The position numbers and the translations under genes were made by a program. Below are positions 52,321-62,188 of a stretch of DNA of 64,000 nucleotides, in pieces (the stretch's first letter is position 1; the number at the start of each line of letters is the position of its first letter). The stretch is from Dicaeum eximium (Eukaryota; Chordata; Aves; Passeriformes; Dicaeidae), in the NCBI GenBank assembly GCA_013396995.1, contig VWZP01006006.1, positions 62,001 through 126,000 of the forward strand. The letters run 5' to 3'. The notes under the pieces are model-generated. The model searched no databases and had not been told where the DNA came from. It saw only the letters and a program-made list of their open reading frames with translations.

Positions 52321-54888
52321 TAGACCTGTGTACTGTTTTCCCATAAGGAAAGATGCCTCTCTCATTTTGAAGTCCTGGAGAGTCCAGCCTGCCTTGAATT
52401 TCTATGATGCCTGAGGTAGTGGCAGCACAGGATAGGAGGGAAATTGAAAAACTTACTCCAGATTTTTAGGTGGCTGAGGTTGAGTGAGATGTACCACGGG
52501 GGATGCAAGTGCTTACAGAAGCTGTCTAAGATGTTTTCACATTCAGTGGTGGAAAAACAGAGAATGATTTTTGTGATAACAAGATACAGAAAGAACCTGG
52601 AAGATGTATTACTTTAGACACTAACCTTTGAGAAGTCTTGTAAAATAAATGTAAATAAATATTTGAATTCATAAGTGATATAGGTAAATTGTCATTTGCA
52701 ACCAATGAAATGAGGTTCATCAGATACCAATGAAATGTGGGAATGTTGAATTAGACTGCTGAAAGTCTAGAAGGAGACATTTAAGCATAACTTATTTTAT
52801 CACCTCTTTTAGGTCTCCTGGACACCTTATCTTGATTTGCCAAAGTGTTTGTACATATGCAATAAATAATAAATTAGAAACTAGATTTTTGTCCTATGAA
52901 AATATAATATATATAAAATATAATAAAATATAATATATATAATAATAATATTTAAACTACTTTTGGAATACTGTTTAAATTAATGTGTGAATTTCAGAAA
53001 CAATACTAGAGTGGCTGGTCAGAGTCTGACAAACAGAATGAGCTGTCAAGTAAATAAACAGTTGAGTAGTCGAATATCAATTTAGGTTCATAGTCAACAT
53101 TTTTTATTATCTATTATATTTTACAGGTGTTGTTCATATTTGATTTTTTTTCTTTTTCTGGAATGAATGTTGTTGTCATTTCATAGTTATTTTAGCAGCT
53201 AGACTATCCTTGTCCTGTTTAATTGCCTACTGGATAAGTGCCCAATATAATAGCAGATTTTTTTTTAGTACTATTTCTAGAGCGGATGATCTTTATTTTT
53301 GTCAATACATTTTAACCATTTTCTTTTTTCTTTCTTCAGGGTCAGCCAATTTTTGCTTATCTTCCAGGTGTCCTTACTATTAATAATGCAGGGTATTTTT
53401 TACATTTTTAAGTCCAATTTACTGAATCAGTATATAAAAAATTTCTTTTCAAGCTCCCAAGCTACTTAAAAATTTGTTGAAGATGTCCTTTTTAAAGTCT
53501 TTTCTGAGAAATTTCTAATGACAGAGACTGATTTACTTATAATGGTGTCAGAAGTAATGCTTCATATATAATTTATATATATATTACTATGAGTAAGTCT
53601 TTATCCTTTAAACTTTAATATAATAACTTTGTAGTATCCATTTGGTCAGATAGATGTATGCAGACTTTACTGTCTCACTACAAACCAAATCCATTTGAAC
53701 CCCGATATGTGGAGTATTACTTAAATTGTAAACTTTAATATTATGAAGGTATTATCTAAATATTAATTAAAATGTATGGGGAATTGAGAGCCTTTGATAT
53801 CCTGTTCCAATTTCTGCTATTTGAGTGGTTTTTGAAGCACTGGTGTTTTCTAATTTTATTTGATAATTTTTGCTCTTAGTACCATATATCTCACTGCCTT
53901 TGCTGGCACACATCTTGTTGAGTCCCATACATATTTCTGACTAGTGTTATTATCTGTTTGCTGTGGTTAAGGTGTTTCATACTGATGTAAGCAATATCTC
54001 TGTATCCATGTTTTGTCCTTCATACTGGAGTTAAATATTACTGTTCCTTGAACTCAGTGTATGAGAGAGAAGGCTGATATAGGATCCTGTATAAATAATT
54101 TTTTTTCCAAAACAAGTACGAAAGCAACCACAATATAATTTTCAAATGCTTTTTTTATAAAATATAATTCTCTCTATTTTTCTTTTTACCAGTTTTCTGG
54201 TAGAAGAATGTTACAGACTTTACTAATAGCTACTGGTTTTTTTTCATATAAATTCTATTAAATTTTTTCATAATGTGGATCAAGGGTGAAATGCCTTCTT
54301 TTCCAGAATGTAAAATTAGATAAATTCCTTCAACTTCTGCTCCTTAGAGAGCGTATATTAGATCTGACTTTCAAGCATAGAATGCACACTGTCTTTTCAA
54401 ACAAGTTTTACCCTCATCTGACAGGGTGACCCCTTATAATTACGGATAAGTGTTAAAACAACCAGACTTCCAATGCAGATTCTGAAAGCAAAGCTAGGAT
54501 TGTAATGACAATGCCTGTGAGAAAAAAATGTGGTAGTAAAAAATTACATTAATTGAAGACTATGACTATCCTCAGTAATAGGCAGAATTTCTTCTCAGTC
54601 TTATGATAATCAAAAAGCTGCATCAGGATGTATAAAGTCAAAACCAAACTGAAACTTTTTATTTTGGCTTAATTGATAAACAAAATATATTTTTCCAGTC
54701 GCAGCAATGGGTCTGAAGCTGCAATAGGCTATCAAGTGATTGATTTGTATATTTTTTTAACTTTAGACATCTGAATGCTAAGCATTTATTATATATGCAT
54801 AGTCTTAATTTCCTTGGCTTTTATATAACAAAACAGAACTCACAACACTCTGAATCTGTATGAGTGAGATTGAAACAGAAAGCCAATC
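52321..54888 (+). repeat. Second copy of near-identical 2.57-kb direct duplication
   Basis: It is one base shorter than the copy at 49751-52319. Differences seen: TCTAGG versus TCTAAG near 52528, AATCTGG versus AACCTGG near 52595, GAAGGCTT versus GAAGTCTT near 52636, GCATAT versus GCGTAT near 54352, and one T fewer in a T-run near 54757. It runs on without a break into the sequence after 54888. Confidence 0.96.
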
Positions 54889-57096
54889 TCTTATTTGGTA
54901 TTTCACCAGTTCTTAAACTCTCTCTTTTTACCAGGTTACAGAAAAAGACATCTGTAGGAATATCTCTTCATAGCATTCATGAAGAAAAGCAGTGTGTGTG
55001 ATCATACTTCTTTCACCAGTGAATAAGTCTTCTTTATTCCCTTGGGCAGGTCATTAACAGATGAATATTTATTTATCATCTGTCACCATACTTGCACTCT
55101 TCAGTTCAGCCAATAACAGGGAATTCTAGCTAGTAATCAAATTTTGAAAGATAAAGATGCTGGAGGATTATATTGGGAAAAACATGTGACAATTTAATAG
55201 ATCTCTTCCTCAGAAACTCCAACTTATAACTTATCCTTTATTAATTTCATGTTACTCATGATGTGATCTCTTATCTGATAATTTTTTTGTTAGAATGTTT
55301 ACTTCCTTCAAATAGCAAGACAATTCTAAAAAACCTTTTTCTACACATTGTTCAGCAAACTAAAGGAAGTATGAAGTTACTGTCTAAGTTCAGTGGTTCT
55401 TTTCTCACACCTGGAAATAAATTGACAAGGTTGGCTTTGATTGAATACCAGAAACTTAATAAGGTGTGGTCCAGTAACAGCTAGGAATAAATTTTTGTTT
55501 CAGAGCAAAACATGCCCTTTCCCTGTTATGTAAACATAATCTAAGGCTTTTTCAGCTAAAGATCATTTAAGATCCATTGCAAGCCATTATTCTTTTTCAC
55601 ACACAAATTACTGACAAAGGCCTACACGGATTACAAAAGCTGTGTTAGTGGTATGCACTACTTACAAAAATTACTTGTTGTTAAAATGCCTCACAGTAAA
55701 GAGAGAAAATTATAAACACAATGGTTTAGTGTTGAAGGCTATTTTCCCACATAAATGGACAAAATCTCTGGATTGAGAAAGGATCAGACACTGTTATCCT
55801 TTTTGTACTAAATACAACCTGAAAGCACAAAGAATTCTCTTAAAGCTGCTGGTACCATCTGTGGAATAAGGATTTGTTTAGGGTATAACCCACATAAATT
55901 ATAGACCTAATCCTAAACATGTAGTTTTCACTATTGTCAACAACCCGTGGTGTATAGTCATTCTTTCTTTCTCTGGTCCTCTCCATGAAGCAAATTCTTA
56001 ATATGCAAAATATTTTCTCAAATAAAAGTAATTTTGCCATGTCTGTTTGAAAGCCATTGGCATAGAAGGTTAGAGTCATTAACACAATGTTTTTACTTTT
56101 AAAGCTCATTTGTAGCTGCTCAGTCACACTGTCATCCTACCATGAGACTGGCAAGAATAATTTTTTTTCTTATGAAGCAGGTGCTATTTCATCTGCACCT
56201 GGTCAGATGGCCACCCTGTCCCCATACCCCCTACCCATAATTTTCCAGCTATGAATAAAATTAATAATATTTCTGTTCTTACCAGACCTCACACTGGAAG
56301 TCTTTCCTGATTTTCAAACACCTCCACGTTTTATTTTTAGGTACCAAGAATTTGAACTGCACTCACACTTTTCCACTTCACCTACATACCTTGTTTTTCT
56401 TCAGTGAAGAGAAACTGTAGTAAACATTGCAGAATTTGTTTTTTGGGGCTGGCTGATTTATTTGTTTCTTCCTTGCATAAGCTTTCCTGCATCTGTAATT
56501 CAGGTGCACTTACCTAAAATATTACTTAGAAAAAGAAGGAAAAAAAAAGGAAAACAGAAAGAAATATGTTACATAATTTGCTTCATCATGATGCCAGCTT
56601 TTAGGTGATTGAATCAGTTGATTGCAGGATATAATTTCTGTAAAATGAGTACTCAGTGAAAGAGAGGTGAGTAAAATACAGGCGAGTTGTTTTCTCCAGA
56701 CAGACCATTTTGAAAACATTTGATGACCTCAGTTCCAAAATTGCTGCTGGGTACTGGTTTAAGTAAAGAAACATTGTGAGATAGCTTTATATTTGTTATG
56801 GAATGGTTGGAAAAAAATACAGTGTGAAATTAATTTTGAAATCTTATTTGAGTCTTGCAGAATGATTCAGGATCATTTTTAAAATGGATTAACATTTAAA
56901 ACATTTTATTATCTTATTATCTAATGTCATACATAAAGTTTTATAACCATCAGTTTAGCATTTTTAAGATTCTTAATATTGTTATAATAAAACTGACTAC
57001 TGCAGCTAATTTTATATTCCATAATAAAAAAATAAATCTGTGCTGGTAAATCAGTCATCCTTTAAACTCTTACTAAAAGAAAAAAATGCCTGTATT
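54889..57096. other. Intergenic, no gene seen
   Basis: AT-rich unique DNA between the duplication and the LTR insertion. No coding signature was seen. Confidence 0.72.
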
Positions 57097-57118
57097 TGGA
57101 CAGCATTTTGTTCTAAGT
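57097..57118 (+). repeat. Left copy of 22-bp target-site duplication
   Basis: This 22-bp sequence begins TGGACAGC and ends TTCTAAGT. It is identical to 58297-58318 and flanks the LTR-containing insertion. Removing one copy and the insert rejoins a continuous AT-rich sequence. Confidence 0.88.
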
Positions 57119-57348
57119 TGTCATAGTTTGAGGCTTACTCGGAAATGGTAAGATTTATGGGCGGCTCAGTGAGATCCCAAGTGAAGAAATTCAGGAGGAG
57201 GAAGGAGGAGCTTCCTCTTTTCCAGGCAGGGAGCACAGAGGTGAGGCCTCTGGCCGGCCTGGGAGGGGGCTCGGCCCCTTCCTCAGGCCCGGCCAGCCGG
57301 CGGCTGCAGGACGGTTTCCCCCCCCTCCCCCACCCTCATTTCATCGGA

Positions 57349-57477
57349 GGTGGCGGCAGGACAGCGGGGGAAGGGTGGAAAGAGGCAGTCCGGGTTTGTT
57401 GAGGCTTCCCCAACCCCCATCGGTGGCGGCAGGAAAGACGGGAAGGGTGGCCGAAGAGCCAAGGCCTTGTGAACATG
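57349..57477 (+). repeat. GC-rich 73-bp-period tandem repeat inside the LTR
   Basis: The block beginning GGTGGCGGCAGGA at 57349 recurs at 57422, followed in both by a purine-rich GGGRAAGGGTGG-like segment. The second copy runs into the N gap, so more copies may be hidden. Repeats like this are common in LTR U3 regions. Any enhancer role is inference. Confidence 0.65.
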
Positions 57478-57813
57478 NNNNNNNNNNNNNNNNNNNNNNN
57501 NNNNNNNNNNNNNNNNNNNNNNNNNNNNNNNNNNNNNNNNNNNNNNNNNNNNNNNNNNNNNNNNNNNNNNNNNNNNNNNNNNNNNNNNNNNNNNNNNNNN
57601 NNNNNNNNNNNNNNNNNNNNNNNNNNNNNNNNNNNNNNNNNNNNNNNNNNNNNNNNNNNNNNNNNNNNNNNNNNNNNNNNNNNNNNNNNNNNNNNNNNNN
57701 NNNNNNNNNNNNNNNNNNNNNNNNNNNNNNNNNNNNNNNNNNNNNNNNNNNNNNNNNNNNNNNNNNNNNNNNNNNNNNNNNNNNNNNNNNNNNNNNNNNN
57801 NNNNNNNNNNNNN
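57478..57813. other. Assembly gap (336 N)
   Basis: A run of unresolved bases within the GC-rich LTR insertion. It probably hides the rest of the U3 tandem repeats and the LTR core promoter. Open frames crossing it are artefacts of translating N. Confidence 0.99.
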
Positions 57814-57831
57814 TGTGGGGACATTGAGAGA

Positions 57832-57859
57832 CACAAGAGAACTTTTCTTTTCTCTTGTG
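57832..57859 (+). other. Perfect hairpin in the LTR
   Basis: CACAAGAGAA (57832-57841) and TTCTCTTGTG (57850-57859) form a perfect 10-bp inverted repeat around an 8-nt pyrimidine-rich loop. It lies just right of the N gap and could be an R-region stem-loop of the ERV. Function is not known. Confidence 0.7.
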
Positions 57860-58190
57860 GAGAAGCTTTTCCATAACATGAACAAGAGGGACTCCTCTCC
57901 CAGAGGGAGAATTGAGAAAAGACTATTTCAAAAATGATGGACTGATTGGGATTGTTGAGTGTTATTTCTTTACATTGACAAATGGGAAGGAAATGTTTGT
58001 GGAGGGAGGAGAAGGGTCTGAAGGGTTTTGGTTTTTCTTTCTTTTCCTTTTTTTTTCTTTTAGTTACTGTTAAAAAACTGCCTTTCTCTTGAAGTTTTGA
58101 GCCTGCTTTGCTTTTCTCCTAGTTGATCCTATTTTACAGCAGGAGAGTGCTCTGGTGATTAACCAGCACGAGAAAACCCACCACATTTAG

Positions 58191-58209
58191 TGGTGCATTT
58201 GGCCGGGAA
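58191..58209 (+). other. Candidate primer binding site, tRNA-Gly type
   Basis: TGGTGCATTTGGCCGGGAA matches the complement of the 18-nt 3' end of tRNA-Gly (GCC) apart from one extra T in the TTT run. It lies 5 nt after a CA that could close the LTR, the expected position for a retroviral primer binding site. Confidence 0.6.
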
Positions 58210-58272
58210 AAATTCAGATTGATTCAAACTGGGGAAATTCAGAATTGGCGAACGAAAACCACTACACGAAAT

Positions 58273-58296
58273 TGGTGTTTCCACCCGGTTTCGAAC
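58273..58296 (+). other. tRNA-Val 3'-end complement at the insert terminus
   Basis: The 24-nt stretch begins TGGTGTTTCC and ends TTTCGAAC. It matches the complement of the vertebrate tRNA-Val 3' end, CCA included, with one mismatch (A for G). It runs past the 18 nt of a normal primer binding site to roughly tRNA position 53 in the T arm, and the insertion ends there. Confidence 0.6.
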
Positions 58297-58318
58297 TGGA
58301 CAGCATTTTGTTCTAAGT
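58297..58318 (+). repeat. Right copy of 22-bp target-site duplication
   Basis: Perfect second copy of 57097-57118, starting directly after the tRNA-Val-complementary end of the insertion. The first base (T) could belong either to the duplication or to the insert. Confidence 0.88.
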
Positions 58319-59073
58319 GCAGTAATACATAACGTGGTCGATCGCAGTATTTAAGTTAAATATTGATTCTTTTTCCTATCTTATTTGCCAAATTAAGTAT
58401 TGGTTTACACATTTTCCAATAGCTTCATTAAAAACTAAAATGGCAGCAAATACTTCCTGATGTTGTAATGGGTTTTTATTTTTATACTGATAGGAAAAGA
58501 CATTTGTTTTAGTTTTATCATCCTAAGAACAATAAATAGATGATTTTGTGAGCATTTCTGACAACGGTATTAGAATACCTAGTGAAAAAATCTACTCTTT
58601 CACACAATTATATTTATATAATGAAGCATTATACAAATATGCGTGTTTAACTTTGGTTAATGTGTGTATTCAATTGCAACAGCAAAAGTCTGTCAGCTTT
58701 GGAAACTGTTTAAAGCTTATGGATCACAGAATGTTTACAACATCCATTTATGGCTTCTAACCTTCCTTTTGTACTAGCAAGATCCAGATTTTCAATATCC
58801 AGAAGAGGATCTAGATATCCAAAGCAGCAAGGTTTGCATTTATGCACTTAGATCACCACGAGGTTTTCAAACTATAACCTCCACCCCTTCATGTGGTAAC
58901 ATCCCTGGTGTGTTTTATCCTTTCAAGAGGTTTCCACATCCAAAACTTTCCATATTAAAACCCTTGGGCTCTAGTTTCTCTTGTTTTAATGTGGGATGAT
59001 CTCCTCTGTAAAAATCCATGGCTGCATTTGGTTGCTGAGACTTGGGAAAACAAAAGAACGATTCAAAGTGTGC
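58319..59073 (-). other. CDH19: CDH19 3' untranslated region / immediate downstream flank
   Basis: Sequence downstream of the CDH19 stop codon on the minus strand. Two poly(A)-signal candidates are visible on that strand: ATTAAA at 58985-58990, about 85 nt after the stop, and AATAAA at 58475-58480, about 600 nt after it. Which is used, and whether the transcript runs into the LTR insertion beyond 58318, cannot be decided from sequence alone. Confidence 0.45.
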
Positions 59074-59567
59074 CTAATCCCCCACAGTTCTCTGGGAAGA
59101 GTACATGCCTGCCAGCTGTTTAAAGTGAGGTCCCCAGTCTGCAAGGTAGTCATAGCTCTGATCCATGTCGGAAGTGTTTGACCCCAGCGAGCTGAGGGAT
59201 CCTGCCAAGGAGCCAGTCCCCTCAAATGCATAGGTCTGAAGCGAGTCATAGGGAGGAACGCTAGGATCTGTATTTGCTTCCTCCAGCTTTTCTGAAATGA
59301 ATTGCCTGAAGATTGCGCTGTCTGGGCCAGCCTGCAGAGACTGTCTGTAGAGGCTCTGGATTTCGGAGGCCACCTTCTTCCGAGGTTTGTGCGTTCGGAT
59401 GACAGTGCGTGTCCTCAGAGCTGAAATATCAAAGGCTTCGGTGTCCTCCTCGCCCCCTCCTTCATCGTCATAGCTGACAATGTTCTCTCTGAATTCTTCC
59501 ATCTTCTCTGGAAAGGGAGGCTTCTTCTTCTGCTGCTGCCTGACGGTTACAATTGCCAAAAAGAACA
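59074..59567 (-). CDS. CDH19: Cadherin-19, terminal coding exon (cytoplasmic catenin-binding tail)
   Basis: This last coding exon has its acceptor ...TTTTATTTTGTCAG just above 59567. Two bases complete the codon split with the upstream exon (G+TG = Val), followed by 163 codons and a stop. Counting the junction Val as residue 1, residues 1-9 finish the transmembrane helix and RQQQKKK is the stop-transfer basic patch. Residues 26-48 contain the p120-catenin-type juxtamembrane core (YDDEGGGEEDTEAFDI). Residues 64-100 hold a block with SLYRQSLQAGPDSAIFRQF, which is the best discriminator for CDH19. Residues 105-130 contain the beta-catenin-binding region (PPYDSLQTYAFEGTGS then a serine-rich SLSSLGS). 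The C-terminus holds SYDYLADWGPHF and ends at residue 164 with TVGD. No frameshift or stop is present, so the exon looks functional. A TTG codon in the intron at 59574 could appear as an upstream start but is not part of the exon. Confidence 0.94.
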
Positions 59568-61936
59568 CTGACAAAATAAAAAGAAAAGAGAAGAGACAAG
59601 AGAAAAATTAAACAGAATTGGAGACTATGAAAGTGCTTGGAAAGATTTATAAAATCGCTTCTTATCTTAGTATCAAGGCTGTTGCAAAGTGAAGCTATCT
59701 TAACAAATTTATAGAGCTGTAATTTTTATGGATTTTATGGTTTTGAGATGAGCAATGGGTGTGTTGGGAAAATGGCTACAAAGGGACTTATAAAAAAGGC
59801 AAATTAAATGGAGCAGTTCTTTTGGTAGATGCAAATTTGAAACTGATGGAAACACAGGTTATGCTTTTTGAAAGTGCTTTTTTTATCATATACGATATCC
59901 ATTTCACGGGCAGAATTTAAATTCTTAATCTCTATCAGATTCCCTGATAAAAGCCCCATCAAGATCAAATGGAAAATGAGACAATGAGCACATATCCTCC
60001 TCACCTGGTTGAATCATTCAGTTCCACAGACTCTGCAGAATGGTGTTCAACTATTTCTGTTGTGCTGGTTTGCAAATTTGAAGACTCATTAAATTCCATG
60101 TCATTTTACTGTAAAGGCCTATGAATCAGATGATCTTATTTCTTTTATATGTGAAAAGTTTCTTAAATTTTTCTTTTAAACCATTATTTTTTAATCCCAC
60201 TTAATTTCATTTTAACTGAACAATCCCTTTGAATTACTCTATGACTTTCAGAGAGAATAATTCTTTCAGTTTTAACTATATCTTGCTGCAGTTCTACTTT
60301 ATAAGTATATTGTGGACTAGTTTTTTTTACTCCGGGCATAAAATTATACTAATACCAAGAATTACAGCATTTTACTTAATGTAAGAATATGAGGAACCTG
60401 AAGCAGTTCTTTTTTCTACCTATTTACTATAAACTATTCTATTTGCTTGGGAGATACCAACACAAGACTTGAAAGCACTGAAAACAAGAATTTCTACTAT
60501 GTATTAACAAAACAGGTGATTTTAACTTTCCAAACATTATGCCTGTGAACCCTTCTGATGGTATATACTTCCTGTTTCAAAATTAGTTTTCAGAGATAAA
60601 TGGCAAACTTACTATATATAGAACATTTTACAATTTAATTTTAAATAATTATAAAAATAATATTCATTTGAAGAATTCAGAGAATTAACGAATTAAAAAT
60701 ATGTGTGTTTGTAAAGAGTGTAGCAGATTAGGTTTTTTCTTCTTTTGGACTATATTTATCTATATCCCTGCTTTAACTTTTGTGATAGGAATAGGCCCAG
60801 TAGTTGCCATCAGTTTATTCCACCTGGAGAAAGAACCTTTCTGCAAGCACCCAAAAAAATCAATGATGAATAATTCCCCTGATGGCCTGGATAATGCAGT
60901 GATACAGTTTGCCTGATTGTTAGTCCCTGAAGTCAATAACACAAAGTGAACCTATTCAGATACCCTGCAACCATCAAACAAAACTTGAAATGCACACTGA
61001 CCTGTAAACTTAAACTGACTAAAAGACATACGGCAGATATCTTAGCTCAGATTTAAATAAGAAAACTCCGGAAGTGCAGGCAAGTTGAGAGAAAACAAAT
61101 TCATTGTATGTTCCCATGTCCTTGATTGGAAACCAGGACATGGATGTAGGGGAACTAGTTCATCCCTGGGCTTTGCTATGGAGTCAAGAAGTAGCTGGTG
61201 TCTAGAACAGCCAGCCTTGAGTTGTTGGTTTGGTTCTGAGTGCTGTTTGCCAGCTGTGCACGACCCTTTACAGATGTACTAGAAAAACTCCTGTGCATTT
61301 GAACCACTCTCAATCCCAGTTTTCACATCCACAAATTCCCAAATGTATTAGAGGTTAAGTTGGTGTCTCATGAGGGGAAAAAGGAGATGTCCAACATTTG
61401 GAGAAAATGGTGTCTAGAGATGTAACCTTAATTGGCAGAGAAACTCCCTGTGTCTGGAGCTTTCTGACTGATGTCAGATTCCCTTTTTCTTCTATTATTC
61501 AAAATTGATCTCAGTTCTACATTTGCCATTCCTAAGGCAGGATGAGTAGGGTGCTACTTCTTTTAATATATTCCTACTCTAGCAAATTTTCTTTTGTAAT
61601 GCTATCTTCAGCTTTACCTGCAATCAATACAGACTTTGGGCTCTGAAATCTTTATTATTGCAGTGCCAGGAGAGTAAAGAGGACCATGACTCAATTACAC
61701 CCAACTTTCAGGAAATTGTGTTAGAATTCAAATTTTACTGAAAACTGGGGAGAGGAAGGGAAGAAGTTATAGTTAAGAAAACAGGAAAGAAATGAAACAT
61801 TTGCCTTATTTCAGCTTTTTCAATGTCCATTCCAAGACTTGAATGACTTCAAGTCTTTGAGTCAGGGGTCCATCTTTGTTGCTTAACTAACCCCTCTGTA
61901 AAAGGAAGCAAAGTAATTTTTCTTACTTATACTTAC
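59568..61936 (-). other. CDH19: Last intron of CDH19
   Basis: This 2369-bp intron separates the two CDH19 exons, with GT (GTAAGT) at its 5' end and a pyrimidine-rich tract plus CAG at its 3' end. It is AT-rich. I saw no other exon, RNA gene or clear repeat inside it. A short plus-strand open frame at 60701-60916 is treated as chance. Confidence 0.88.
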
Positions 61937-62188
61937 CTAGGAATATTAATATGCAAGCCAAAAGAGCAACTAAAGCCTCTGTGCTGAGACCCAAGGAATA
62001 CATGAAAGCTCCGTATCGACAGTAGAAGGTGTTGACTTCAGTGTCACAGTCGCAGACAGTGACAGTAAGAGTATTTGTGCTCGTCAGCGGTGGGGTTCCA
62101 TTATCCTGAATTAAGATTGGCAAGTAGAAAAAAAACTGCTCTTGCCTCCTGAAGCCACTTTTTCCTGTGAAAATCCCAGCTGTGTTAT
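61937..62188 (-). CDS. CDH19: Cadherin-19, penultimate coding exon (end of EC5 and transmembrane start)
   Basis: This internal exon of a type II classical cadherin encodes the end of the fifth extracellular cadherin repeat and most of the transmembrane helix. On the minus strand the acceptor reads ...TTATCTTCTAG before 62188 and the donor is GTAAGT directly after 61937. The exon is 252 bp, starts after the first base of a codon and ends after the first base of the next split codon (phase 1/1). Visible landmarks are the EC5 motif QDNGTPPLTSTNTLTV, the membrane-proximal cysteine cluster CDCD...YC, and then the hydrophobic run LVALLACILIFL. The GF..QE block, the STNTLT-V-CDC block and the S-GL-TE-L region match my recollection of human CDH19 better than CDH7, CDH20 or VE-cadherin. 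The protein is a plasma-membrane, calcium-dependent homophilic adhesion molecule known from neural crest and Schwann lineage. Family assignment is near certain. The CDH19 paralogue call rests on memory, not a search. Confidence 0.92.

Larger units (their letters stand above)
57119..58296 (+). mobile_element. ERV LTR plus leader fragment inserted downstream of CDH19
   Basis: A GC-rich insertion in AT-rich DNA, bounded by a perfect 22-bp direct duplication. It starts with TGTCATAGTTTGAGG, the TG-type start of many avian ERV LTRs. It then carries a GC-rich tandem-repeat segment, a 336-N gap, a hairpin, a pyrimidine-rich stretch and an AAAACCCACCACA candidate LTR end (CA at 58185). Next come an 18-nt tRNA-Gly-type primer binding site, about 60 nt of leader-like sequence, a second LTR-end-like AAAACCACTACA (ending 58266) and a 24-nt match to the complement of the tRNA-Val 3' end, where the insert stops. 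No gag, pol or env is present. The long duplication is atypical for retroviral integration, which normally gives 4-6 bp. LTR origin is likely, but the exact boundaries of the LTR are uncertain. Confidence 0.72.

Noticed and set aside
57283..57885. Open frames of 135-200 codons through the N gap
   Set aside because: Most of their length is translated N; they are artefacts.
58241..58296. A tRNA-Val gene or pseudogene on the minus strand
   Set aside because: Only the 3' end plus a GTGTAGTGGTT-like piece is present, in the wrong order. The second piece is better explained as an LTR terminal inverted repeat.
58986..59249. Frames overlapping the CDH19 tail in other phases
   Set aside because: These are shadow frames of the conserved cadherin exon.
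60701..60916. Hydrophobic 71-codon frame in the CDH19 intron
   Set aside because: It has no homology, splice or promoter support and is probably chance.
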